Assembly (NCBI RefSeq): GCF_037975245.1
Contig: NC_092580.1
Span: forward strand, 10,517,001 to 10,581,000
Direction: 5' to 3'
Source of the DNA: Apostichopus japonicus
Lineage: Eukaryota; Echinodermata; Holothuroidea; Aspidochirotida; Stichopodidae
DNA length: 64,000 bases
The notes under the pieces were generated by a model. It was not told the DNA's origin. It saw nothing but the letters and a program-made list of their open reading frames with translations, and ran no database searches. Each line of letters begins with the position of its first letter. The stretch's first letter is position 1. This document shows positions 27,641-39,255 of this stretch, in pieces. A program made the translations under genes and the position numbers.

Positions 27641-28970
27641 TACCATTGGCATCCCTATATCATGATGTTCATCACTGGCATTTTAATCAATCGCTATAGC
27701 TGCTGAGACACAGAGCAGACCTATTGCAAGATACGGAATGCAGTGGAGCACACCTTGTCGCTAACAGCATTCTGTTGCAAGGTCAAGTGCATCACAGCAG
27801 GCCTTCAAATATGCCCCGTGGTGTAACTGATATTGCACTTGTGTCTGTGATAAAGCTAATACGTCAAGTTGGGGATTTCGGACATTAGAAATATCAGCGA
27901 CAAATCACACCGCTTGAGAATACTTGAAGATTGTATTTGTATTTTACATAATATGTGACTAATATCAGTGGGGCGCCCAAGGTAGGGTGCGGATAGGTGG
28001 AGTGAGTGGTGCAGAGAGTGAGAGAGAGAGGGGGGGCGGGGTGGCATGGTCCGCCACTTCCATCGTCAGTCGTGGGTAAAGCATTCTGTCGCGGGATTTT
28101 CTTAACGTTCAAACCGGAAGGTATTAGACCCAGGATGCCCTTTCCATGAGGGTTCACGTAATAAGGGCATACGTAAATCAGTCGAGGGCCGGGAATTTAG
28201 AACTGTCCCTATCCCCTTCCCCCCATTTCCGGGTCACTGACTAACGTCTGATAAACTAGAAATTTCAGAGGCTTAGCGACCTGCACAGACGGACTCATTT
28301 CTCTCCGTCCCCAATACCACCTTCACTGACCACCCACCAATCTCTTAGAGCACCTTTTCTTTAGGGGGGGGGGGAGAATGAAACATATTGGAATGATAGT
28401 AGTATTTCTATTAAAACTTGACTTTTCTATACCGAACGAATGATATTGGTATGGGACTATGTAGTAGAGAGTGTTGACCCTTACTTGTCGAGCAAGTGAC
28501 TAAATTCGAAGCAAAAAGGACTTTTGAGGGTATATATCGACAGTATGTATAGCTTGACAGATTCACATTCATCATAATAATCGGGGCGATCCAACTAATT
28601 CTAACGGAAAGTTGCCGCGGAGTGTTAATCACGATTGGAAACATTATTGTAGTATATATATATATCTACATGTAAACATATGTGCATAACCTATTGCATC
28701 CTGTTTACGAAGATGTAACGAATATATCAGCCGCAACTACATTCTTTAATGCAGTGGCGGAGAAACAGGGGGGTTGGGGGGTTTTAACCCCCCACTTTTT
28801 GAAGAGGGGGGTTGGCCCACACAATCAACCCCCCTAGTTTTTGCCAGTAATGTTCTGTTATACTAGCCTATGTTATGTGCTCCAAATGGCATAATAAATC
28901 AAATTATTAAATTTGAAATTGTTAAAGTCATTTCAACCTTTTACCTGGTATATACATCAACAATTAACGA

Positions 28971-29169
28971 AATGAAAGGGGGTGTAGGCGGTTTTACACT
29001 ATCTAACGCAACGTAGTGGCCAGAAACCTGAAGTATTTTTAAGGGAGGGCCCGAGGAACATGAACTTATAGCATGCTCCTCATGGTGAAACATAATTGCA
29101 CCTATTAGGTGAATTGAGTGTACTGTTAATAGTAGTGTAAAACCGCCTACACCCCCCCCCCCTTTCATT
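28971..29169. mobile_element. Short inverted-repeat element nested in the 28752-30267 element
   Basis: AATGAAAGGGGG and TGTAGGCGGTTTTACACTA at the left are matched in inverse order by TAGTGTAAAACCGCCTACA and a C-run plus CTTTCATT at the right. The inverted repeats are thus about 30 bp, differing mainly in G/C-run length. No clear TSD was identified. An ORF spanning it on the minus strand is a by-product. Confidence 0.75.
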
Positions 29170-29513
29170 GCACCCACGCGGGAAAACTGCATTGAAATGA
29201 ATTTTACTGTATCCTATATGTTGCAGCTGTAGAGCGCATGCGATTCAGAAAAAAGTTGATTGGATACGGCCAATAGGCTATATAATCCATGGTGACCGTT
29301 TATTTACAAGTTGAGAATACAACATGAAAAAACGAAAAATCTTGCTTTTCATTATAGTAACACATCAGTGACAGAACATGAGATTTAAATTTTCAAAATA
29401 TGAAATGGTTAAATGCAGCTTTTCCAGGCCTGGGCAGTGCCATTTACTGCAATCTGGGAGGCAATATTTGCCAAAAAATTCTTGTTCACTTCGCGCCAAC
29501 TTATGGTGGCGCT

Positions 29514-30163
29514 CAAGGGCGGCGGAACCGGGGGGCACGTGCCCCCCCCCCCCCACTTTTCCTCAGGTTAAAAATGTGCCCTTTTTCTACATAAAAATTG
29601 AGATGTCTCAAGTTAGCAAGAGGCCAGGGAACCAGAATGAACACTGGGGAAGGGCCGTTTCCGGCCATCTGAGGGGTTTGTAAAACCAAAAATTTTCTTG
29701 TACGCTCCGCGCCAAACTGAGAGTGGCGCTCCGCTCAGATAGTCGTGCATACAACTTTGCAAATCCTGGCTACGCCCCTGACTTTTAATGAATTTCTGTG
29801 GGTCAAACTCAAAGCGATTTCGAATGGAAAAAATTGTTAAGATATTAAAAAGAAAAAAACTCTAATTTGGAAGATTCCTGCATTAGCAACTAGCATGATT
29901 TCACCTCATTTTGTCTCAAAAGAAAACTTGTTCCTTGTTTCCCAATTTGCACATTGGATATTGCAGTGCTAGTATGCATATTTTCCTTGAGAGGGGGGGG
30001 GGGGTGTTGATGGAGTGATGTGTATACGCAAATAAGATAATACAATAAGAGTTATAAAGGGTACTAAATATAAGGCTGCATCAGTCCAATCGAATTTCTG
30101 CAAAGTGCCCTTTGATGTCGGTGCCCCCCCCCCCCCCGATTAAAAGTGCTTCCGCCGCTCTTG
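29514..30163. mobile_element. Nested hAT-like element with perfect 8-bp TSD
   Basis: It begins CAAGGGCGGCGGAACC and ends GCTTCCGCCGCTCTTG (inverted ends with two mismatches in 16). It is bounded by GTGGCGCT at 29506-29513 and 30164-30171. It sits inside the 28752-30267 element, immediately beside that element's internal hairpin. Its own interior (29695-29740) carries a related hairpin segment, so host and guest elements are relatives. It is 650 bp with no transposase. Confidence 0.88.
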
Positions 30164-31346
30164 GTGGCGCTCCACTTAGATAGTGAGCCAGCAGTTATGA
30201 CTTTTTATTTCATCAATGGCCTGCAACCCCCCCCCCCCCCACTTCTGACAAGAAATCACCGCCACTGCTTTAATGTCCCAGTGAGTATAATGTGACTATA
30301 TACGTATGTTATCCCACCCATCAATTTCCCGCCGCAACCGCTGTCTGTAGAAGCATGAATTGCTACCGTGACCTGCAAAAGTGTCCCCCGCCCCCTCATG
30401 GGGTCATTTACCTCTCTAGTTTAACCCTCCATGCCAAGTGTCTATAGTAATAAATTTGAACCAAAAAAATATCTTACTTTATGGTAAGTGATATCAATAC
30501 TTACCATGGGGTTTGAATCAGTCAGGGGCCAAATCACAAACGTTTACTTGGTTTTCACATCACCTGCTTTACCATGTAATAATAATCCATGTAATCCCGC
30601 GACAATAGCCGCAGCTCCTTAATGTGCTTTCACCTGAAACTACATGAAAGTAACCTTTGACCTCAACATACTTTCAAGGGGTTTCTGTCGCCGGTTTCTG
30701 AAACGTCTACTTGTCGAGTAACACACTGATAAACATGTGATCTATCCTGTAGGTTCATGTGTGTAGCAATCACGTTGGTACCGACGTTTTCAGCTGCAGA
30801 TTACGATAACCTTGCGCACATCAACCGATCGACAGATTTTGACATTACCACCAGGGGCAGAGGCGGAAGAGGATCGACTCGGAACTCGAGAGGGAAGGGG
30901 GGTGGGGGATGGAGCATAACCTTTAAGGGGCAGTTAGACGATTAACTTGACGGGGCGAACAAACATTACATCAAAACATCCAGACGAAATGAATCCTGTG
31001 TGTATTCCGTACCACAACTTCCATGTATAAGTTGAATATTTTTCTATATACAAACGGACAATTTCAATTACAAATAAAGAGCACTTCTTAAATTACAAAA
31101 AACAAGGTGCACTTTCTAATGACAGAAAAGTATAACGTAAGGGTAATTTTTAATTTCAAACTGGCAAAAGTTACTTTCCATTACCCTGAAGGATCACTTC
31201 TTAGTAATAGGAGGGGGGGGGGGGGACTTACAGCATAAGTTACCGTAAGATACCGGATAGGTAGATTATATTATGTAATTGCTCTACTTCTATGTATTGA
31301 GCACTTTTGCAACAGGAAGTGAACATCTGAAATTCTGAATCTTGAT

Positions 31347-31389
31347 ATATATATATTTTTTATATGTATATTTGTTATATATATATTTG

Positions 31390-31449
<60 letters not shown>

Positions 31450-31468
31450 ATAGATTATATATATTATA
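31347..31468. repeat. (AT)n microsatellite
   Basis: TA dinucleotides interrupted by TTTTTTATATGTATATTTG-type segments in the first 45 bases, then a purer tract to 31468. Confidence 0.92.
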
Positions 31469-32583
31469 TCGGAAACAACATTAGTTTATGCATCTTCAGA
31501 ATCACAACGGTTACGTTTCCATCAAGGCAACGCATGGCGACCGCTGAATTGCAGCGTGAGTATACAATATAACGGTGTTCGCCATTTTCACTGACCGAAT
31601 CCATCCATCCATCTATTTATTCATTTATTTCAGTTCCTTTATTTTAATTTTTCGTTTTACTCTCATTCACCAAACATCACTTTTGAGGAATTGGAAGAGA
31701 AAGGGGACATTTGGTGTGCCTGTATTGTTGAAATCAATTGAATTTGTCATCACAAACTTGACAGAATGATAAATATAAACTATAAAACAAAAGTTCATTC
31801 AAAAGAAGGTTAATGAATTAAATTAGGTTACGTGGAAGTTGATATACCGCGTGGCAAAAAACATATCAACTTAATCATTGTCAACGAATTTTCACAACCT
31901 GCATTTATAGTGTGGAGCATAAGTTTGTGGAATTGAAAAGAGCAATGTTTCGACGTAAAACAATATCCATTCGAGGAAATGAATGACGAAAGCAATTGTA
32001 TGTATGCATGTGTGTATGTATATATGTATGTACAACCACAAATTCATCATTTCCTCTACTTTATTAGGTTAAATCTATCAGCCTGCATATTGGAAGGATG
32101 ACTCACTTTGGTACAAATGACAAAATGATGATAAAGTTTGTGAAAGGCGAAATTAAAAGAAAATTCACAATTCAATAGGAGAAACAAGACTTCAATATTC
32201 AAAATAGGAAAGCCGTACATTTTGACAGTATAGTAGTGCCTAGAATTTGAGAAATGCCAAAGCTCATCTTGTCGTTGGCATTTTTCTTGAATTACAACAC
32301 ACATCGTATACAGGGCTTATTTGAGAGCAGCCCAATAATATATGATTATTCATAAGTTTAACAAGGACTTCCGGCTTATCACCTCGGCCAGGCATATATT
32401 AAATTAAGGGCATATCCGAAGGGGAAAATGAATCTCCGTTGACAAAAAGAGCGCATTTTCTTTCTAATATATCTTTCACAGACAATACCATCTCCTGCGG
32501 ATATTTTGCGACAGAAGATGTGGCTATTTGGATGAAAATTCTCAAACTTCACAAACAGCCTCTAAAATCTCGAGAACATCTCC

Positions 32584-32585
<2 letters not shown>

Positions 32586-32652
<67 letters not shown>

Positions 32653-32664
32653 TGTATGTATATA

Positions 32665-32698
<34 letters not shown>

Positions 32699-32815
32699 AA
32701 TATATATATATATGTATATATATATATGCATATATATATGCATTTATATATATATATATATACATATACAAATAGACAACGAACGAACGGACGGACGGAT
32801 GAACGAACGAATGCA
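32586..32815. repeat. (AT)n tract followed by (GAAC/GGAC)n
   Basis: TA dinucleotides with TATGTATA and AAATA interruptions to about 32769, then about ten tetranucleotides of the GAAC/GGAC/GAAT type to about 32812. The 100-112-aa frames across it on both strands are repeat translations. Confidence 0.93.
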
Positions 32816-33679
32816 CGATCTTTTAATAGTCTTTGCATCATCATTTCTGTATTATCTCACCCATAAGAGATTTATGTGAAGCAACGCATTTATGAACAAA
32901 TGTGTTCCATGATTACCTCATGCATTTGGCCAAGAGGCAAATCAATTTGACAGGAAAGCCACATTTTGCTTCCTCTTATACGTTCTTCTATTGGACTAAA
33001 TCGTTTTGCCTTAGGCGTAACGTTTTAAAGAAATCTCCTTTAAGCAGACAGTGTGCTAGTTGACTTTTGTAGTTCTCGAATCCTTCCACTGTAGTGCCTC
33101 TATATACTAATGTGGGAAACTCTATTGAAATATCTTGTGTGAGATCTAAGTCAGGGTACTATATGCCAGTTTCAGAATGACGGAGTTCTCGGACCTTGTC
33201 GAAAAAATCAGATAAAATCTGTTATGCGATCAGGTGAAAACGTTCTTCCGTTAATGAGAAAAGGCAAAGATAGATAGATATAGGAAAGTTTAAGAACCTC
33301 GAACGCAACTGAAGTTAATTACAATTCGATATCTTGTTGATTAACAACACTGGAGATGGTTGTTTAAAGGAATAAAAGGTTTTTTTTTGCCCAGATTGTA
33401 CACCATTCGGATAATTTCTTCTTTCTTCCCTTTTTTTAGAAGCTATGCATGGAATTGGTCTTTTTGATCTCAAAATGGCAAAAGTTGTATTCATTTATTG
33501 CAAAAGAATGAGTTTTCTAATTCATAATCTTGTTGCAGAAATTTCCTATTAACAAGTGAAATCATTGAACAATTGTTTATAGTTTGTTCTGTAAAATATT
33601 TGGCTTTTAATAATGTTTGTCATCTACAGTAGATGAATTATTTGGAAGACTTTATTATGTAAATCGTCATTATGACGTC

Positions 33680-33695
33680 ATATATATATATATAT

Positions 33696-33772
<77 letters not shown>
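33680..33772. repeat. (AT)n microsatellite beginning at a TGACGTCA palindrome
   Basis: Nearly pure TA dinucleotides for about 90 bp, starting directly after TGACGTCA (33673-33680). Confidence 0.93.
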
Positions 33773-33774
<2 letters not shown>

Positions 33775-35194
33775 CGGAGAGGTACACGTTGTTAACCTAT
33801 ACCTTTCCTCATCAAACCTGTCAGATAAAGTCAGGCTACTTTCCTACAGCGATTAAATGCTTTCGTCAGTGGTGAAATAAAATGAGGTGGAACAAGACGG
33901 TTGCTTAACTCAAACGAATTTAGATTTTGCGAATATCAAACGAAACAAGAGACGAAAAGATTTTCATCAATTTATTTCTTGTTATTATCTTTCATTTTAT
34001 TTCCTTGAGGGTCCCTCCGTGAGTATCTCTTCAAGACATTGAAGTGGACAGCAGTTAACGCTATACCGCGATCTCTGGTTCTAAGAGTGAATCGTTCACT
34101 GACGAAGATGGACAAACGAGCTTGCTTACAGAATGGGTGATGTAATCTCAAGAAAAGAGTTTACAAAGAAAAAAATACCCGAAGCAAGGTTCGATGACTA
34201 CGAAATTAAACGAAGATTCTACTTCAGTAGCTTGACATTGAACATTTAGTGATTTCATACTGGTACTTGTACCTAGGTATTCATTTCTATGATTTTGTAC
34301 TCGTACTTGTACTGATAAACCAGGAGGAATACTACTTGTTATCGGGCTCATGTTGTTATAGTCGTACTATAGTATGCATGCTCTTACCTTTCTATAGTCT
34401 GAAATCAGTTAAACGGGGGCTTCATATATGTCAAAAGTTGTATCCCCCCCCCCACCGGACTAAGGTCTCTCACCTCTCACCTAAGGTCTCTCAACAAGGA
34501 ACCTAAAATCCAAGCTACAACGAATACCCCGTGTCGATGCCATTGATATACGTCAACGTTGGTAAAACGCGTTTTTTGTTGCTCTTTATTCTTGGAGGAG
34601 GGGGGGGGGTAGGGGGAGGGTAATTCAGAATTTATATTCTTCACGGTGAGTATCAAAGTTTCGTGCATCCTGTCATAACATTCACTATGTACAGTGTGTG
34701 ATGTGTTGGTATCCTACTTCGATTGTTACTTGTACCAACCAACACCATGTTCTTATTAATATATTGACACGAAAACTTTCCCAAGACTTAATCCAAATGC
34801 ATTGAACATTTTCAATGTTTGTGCTAGATTGTCATTTTACTATCAAACGAATGGTACATTGAAGTATGACGCATGTGGTAATATATCAAAGCTATTTTCC
34901 GTAAAAAGTTTAGATGCAGAAACGTGTATAGTTGGTACTAATGGCCTCTTGTATCTATATATATATATACTTGTAAGCACAGACGATTATTTCCAGTCTT
35001 TTGAGATATCACTTACCAAACTTAAAATGTTGTCAATCAAGTCATCCATCAATTATTTGGGAATATTACGTGATTTGATAAAGTGAAAAGAAATTACAAT
35101 CTGAACCAAAGTTCAGCTGTAGGCCTAGTTCTCCTTAGAGATTCAAGCTGTGACAGTTCATAGTTTGTGATCCGTAGGTACCTCACTGCCGGGT

Positions 35195-35241
35195 AAGGGA
35201 GGGGAAGGGGAGGCGAGGGGAGGAGAGGAGAAGGGGAGGGG
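35195..35241 (+). repeat. G-rich purine tract with G-quadruplex potential
   Basis: Several GGGG blocks separated by A, AA, CGA or AGA over about 45 bases (GGGGAAGGGGAGGCGAGGGG core). At least four G4 runs with short loops are present, so a quadruplex on the plus strand is feasible. Function is unknown. Confidence 0.6.
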
Positions 35242-37289
35242 TTATCAGGCTCAGACGTGTAACTTCACGTGTCACGTTGAAATCGAATATTTTTGTCTTA
35301 GGAGTATATATTTAACTTCTACGTATATCGAAGTCCATATCATGTACAGTAAAATGAGGACCTCATTAAGGAGTTCAATATTGGGGTGAAAATAGTTCAT
35401 TCGTAGGCTCTCTATATGTTATAGGGTATTGTGCATTTGTATATCTGTAATTTAATGTTATGAAAAGTATAAACTTTAGATTAAAAAATACAACAACACA
35501 GCAAACTCATACCGGATTCTGTGAATATAGGGGACAGAGTTGTAGAGAGAGAGAGGGTGGCGTCATGTAAATTATCTGCATGGCGGTTTGGTGGATGACA
35601 AAAAAAAGGGCTGGAATAAAAATGTTTAATTATGTTGAACAGAGGTTGAAAACTAAAGATTTTGACTGTTACTGTACGCTTACTAATCTTTTAACATCTT
35701 AGCACTGACATTTTTTTTCTTACTTTCCTACAGTTCTATTGCCTCCAGTGTTTGGTCTTATTTGTATATTGTCTTTAACATACGGTATCAAATTCAAGAA
35801 CAAAGGGTCTTAACGACAGCATTAAACGGGGGGGGGGGGGGGGTAGATCATCGGGAAGAGTCTGCTGTCGATAGATTCAGTCTAAGAAAGTCGCGTACGT
35901 GACAGGTTGCGTTCCTTGTCTGCTTGGGGGAGGGGGGGGGCTCTTTTCAAACTGTATATGGTCAGATGACTGGTCGATTTATTCCAGACTGCATGGAGAC
36001 ACCGACGGGGCACACGAATCGACTTAACTCTTCCTTCTTGGGTGCCGCGCGATTAGTATTCATAATAGGATTTTTTTAAATCATTCTATGTTGACTCTAT
36101 ATGCTTTACATTGTTTACTACTTGTTTTTGTTTTTTATGTCTTTGGTAGTTTCTCCTGTACCCCATTCATCTTTATATTATACTTTCAAGTTGAAACTTT
36201 TGGCCGCAAAAGTGCAGTTTTTCGGCGGTTTGGGATTTAATAAAGCAATAATTGCTTGTACTTACTTATATAGTTAAAATCTAATTTCCTTAACAAATGT
36301 AAAGAAAAACAAAATACTACATGAAAATTATAGAAAAATCTAACTCTTTTTTCTCAATATCGATCTCATTCTTTCATTTTGATAAGACATCATAGATATG
36401 AGAAAGGATGTTAGTTTTTTTAACCAAACATGTCTGGTTACTAAATTCAGGAGCAGTTGGTGAGATTTTCCGTTCCCGTCTTTCAACGGCATGCATGCAC
36501 GTTTAATGCATTAGTAACGACGTTTGCCTTTCATTACCGTGTGGTGATGTTTGTGATTTTAAGTATGGACACAAACAAAAACCTTAATGTCTTATAGAAC
36601 GCTGAATATACGAAAACCTTTGTTATGAATCGGTTTTTATTCAGTGTCAACAATTAAACATGCTGCATAAATAATGCATAGTATACAGTATACGCTATAC
36701 CGGCATATGTTGTGAATGAAAATACTTTACTCTCGCATTTTAGTTGGGAACATACATCTTTGCTTATAGTGGTATAGCATAAGTGCATCAACGTTTCATC
36801 ATAAGCATTATACTAGCAATAACATTGTTTCGTATACATTTCGGTTACCTAACTCAACGCTCGAGACTCGGTATAAAATAAACATTTTTGTTAATACGTT
36901 TACTATTATACCGTCGACCTATTTCATTTAAGTTCTCGTTTTATAGAATTCTGTATATTCCATTCCTAGAAAGTTAGCCCAGTGACGTGTTAATGATATA
37001 CAAAGGATCATTGCTTATATAACTCCCGGATCATGAGAGACACTCCTGGTTCGTTCCATATCGTAAACGTCTGTTCTCATCATGTTGTGAAGTTGGACTC
37101 TGCCGTTGTTTTTTTTTTGGGGGGGGACATGTTTTTTTTTATGCACGGCATATTCCGTATGATGTAGACTTCTTGAGTCTTATAAGGAGGAAGTGTAGGC
37201 ATATGCGTCTTACATATGTTCGTGTTTCTTAACGTTAAAGAGGTTAACACGTTAAGTTGGTTCTATACGACAACATACGCCATTGCAAC

Positions 37290-37400
37290 ATGAAATATGA
37301 CGATGACGACGACGATGATGACGACGACGACGACGATGGTGGTGATTTTGATGATGATGATTTTGATGATGAATGATGGCGATGATGATGATGATGTATG
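37290..37400. repeat. GAY trinucleotide repeat
   Basis: GAT and GAC triplets with one GGTGGTGATTTT interruption and further GATGATGATTTT blocks. The register slips at GATGAATGATGGCG, so a continuous poly-Asp frame is not maintained. Confidence 0.9.
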
Positions 37401-39053
37401 TCTTACTGTGAGGTACTAATGGCGTCAAATGTTTACATGGAAGGCTTTATTTCTCAAACACCCGAATTTCGTATAAAGATATGTGACCTACATTAACAGA
37501 TGTCACTTATCTGTAAGCCTAATGTATCATACCAAGTCATCCATGGTCCATTAACCGAGAATATTTAATGATTTGGAAAACGTGGTGAAATGAATTATTA
37601 TACACACGAACGAAGCAAAATTCAGACTAACTAAATTGGTTTCCAGTATCGCGTGCTGATTAATGTCCTATAAATATATGAGCTGTCAGCTGGGACTTTG
37701 CTCATCCGACAACTCCAAGTGTTACGTGATCATTGACGATACTTGTTGGCAGTCAACCTATATACGTACATATAATGTTGGTATATTCATTCATAAGAAC
37801 CATGAAACTCGTGTGTGGTTAACCTATAATCTAGACTATACCGCAATCTTAATTGGTAAAAAATCAGTGCTTGCATGGGCTGGGGGGGGGGGGGGGTTAC
37901 TGGTGTTTCAAAATTTGACAGGTTTTGGCTGAAATGTCAGTTAATTAGGCTAAACCTATCCATGTAATGATATAGGTATATAGTCTAGGCCTAGTCACAT
38001 GTAAGTTTTATAGACATGAGAAATGTAAAAATGAAACACTGCACCTGACTAGGTCATGCACAGCTGTGCACTCCTGATATTATATTAGCCTTACAATATA
38101 AAACAAGACATGGATATGAATTGTTGGATTATTACATCTCATGCTGATCTTATATACTACGATTATACTCCCCAGAAGTAGGTTTTGGAGCACTGACAGT
38201 TAGACAGATTATATTTCCAGTCTAGGCACAGCAGATCATGAAATTGGTGTCAATAATCTGAACTGCCCATAGCAGGGACTCCTTATGGCATTGATTTTCT
38301 GAACATTCCGACAAAAAAGGACACATTTACCGTTTTCATTGGAGATGTCACTGCCCTATCGTACATCTCTTCAAAAAAGAAATGTTTATATAGATATTAA
38401 CACCCCCTCCCCACGCCCTTCCAACCATGGAAATTCTGGTGCCCATTGAGAGTCTGAGTACTTTAGCCTATAAGCTTCGTTCGAATGATAACTGACATCG
38501 GGACACTTAATTCCACTATCCATTAGACGAGCATTTTTTTTCCCCCTTATACTACTCTATATGTCTAATCAATTATTTATTTGTTTTTAACTCACTATAT
38601 ACGCAAACACAGAAGACAGTTAAATTTAACTTACATTTAACGTTTGAGGAATTGAATGCATTAACGTAGATTAAGAGGTTAGTCAAAACAACATATAAAA
38701 GCACAGACCTTTAGAAAGAAAGAAGGAAAAAAAAAAAAACCTCACAAACTACAGCAGATTATGTAAGGCAGCAATTGCACTAGGTCACAAGTTTATACAA
38801 AAAGGTTTCTATAATTGTATAATAATGGACATCGAAATCAATCCTACAGTATATACTGCATGGCTCTCTTCATTGTGTATGTATATGTTATTTCACACTT
38901 CATTTGCAACCAATGAACTATATCCTTTGCGTACAGGTCCAGAATGCTACGTTTGCCAAATGCAGTACACCCCACCCCCTCCCACCCATCGTACCTTCTT
39001 TAAATTAAGTCCTTATATGCGGCCTTTTGTTGATTATTAGCCATGATGCTTAC

Positions 39054-39104
39054 CTCTTCTCCATCACCTGAGACATCCTCATCGTCTCCTTGGGACGCCG
39101 CCAT
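39054..39104 (-). CDS. Candidate first coding exon of the RING-CH gene
   Basis: The minus strand reads ATG at 39104 with A at -3 and G at +4. It encodes MAASQGDDEDVSGDGEE and then GAG/GTAAGC, a strong phase-0 donor. The peptide is acidic and hydrophilic, like the EEEECDDTEEQ part of exon 2, and exon 2 begins in phase 0, so splicing would give GDGEE-SSTLLSQ. The 17 codons start with MAAS, common at animal N termini. Under this model the zinc ligands are C75, C78, C94, C96, H104, C107, C120 and C123. That it joins the exon 29 kb away, rather than an unseen nearer exon, is inference. Confidence 0.6.
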
Positions 39105-39247
39105 CGTGACATCAAAATTAAAATTGTATAGTTATTCAAGGACAGCAACACCTGACTTGCGTGTCAGTCTGTCCGTCTGTCAGTCTGTTAACAAAGTAAA
39201 TTACAAATCACTGCAAAAATTCCACGTCACCGGTCTAGAATGAAATT

Positions 39248-39255
39248 CTTATATA
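39248..39255 (-). promoter_or_regulatory. Possible TATA box upstream of the RING-CH start
   Basis: On the minus strand TATATAAG lies about 145 bp before the ATG at 39104, which would leave a leader of about 115-120 bases. A GTGACGTGG CRE-like site follows at about 39224-39232, and a CAGACTGACAGACGGACAGA repeat lies in the leader. TATA-like octamers are common in AT-rich DNA, so support is modest. Confidence 0.3.

Larger units (their letters stand above)
22280..28740. other. Non-coding stretch with microsatellites and one solitary element end
   Basis: At about 24231, CAGGGCCGTAGCCTGCGGGG followed by G-rich sequence resembles the left end of the local hAT-like elements, but no matching right end was found. 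AT tracts lie at 23450, 24615-24765 and 27474-27640. Poly-G or poly-C runs lie near 23543, 23823, 25530 and 28366. None of the short frames has a recognisable domain or splice context. Confidence 0.5.
28752..30267. mobile_element. hAT-like element carrying two nested elements
   Basis: It starts CAGTGGCGG and ends CCGCCACTG, and is flanked by identical 8-bp repeats CTTTAATG (28744-28751 and 30268-30275). G-rich sequence follows the left end and C-rich sequence precedes the right end. The 1516 bp include an inverted-repeat element (28971-29169) and a second TSD-flanked element (29514-30163). Without the latter the original element was about 860 bp. No transposase frame is visible. The hAT class is inferred from the TSD length and CAG/CTG ends. 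Confidence 0.85.
30276..39040. other. Non-coding stretch dominated by microsatellites
   Basis: Near 30852 CAGGGGCAGAGGCGGAAGAG resembles a lone left end of the local elements. G-rich runs lie at 31212, 34600, 35195-35240, 35828, 35930 and 37881. AT tracts are listed separately. A 76-aa frame at 31342, an 85-aa frame at 34249 and an 89-aa frame at 37663 have no recognised domain. Confidence 0.5.

Noticed and set aside
32439-32866. Frames containing [15 protein letters not shown]
   Set aside because: Only about 50 codons precede an (AT)n tract, with no recognisable family or splice donor.
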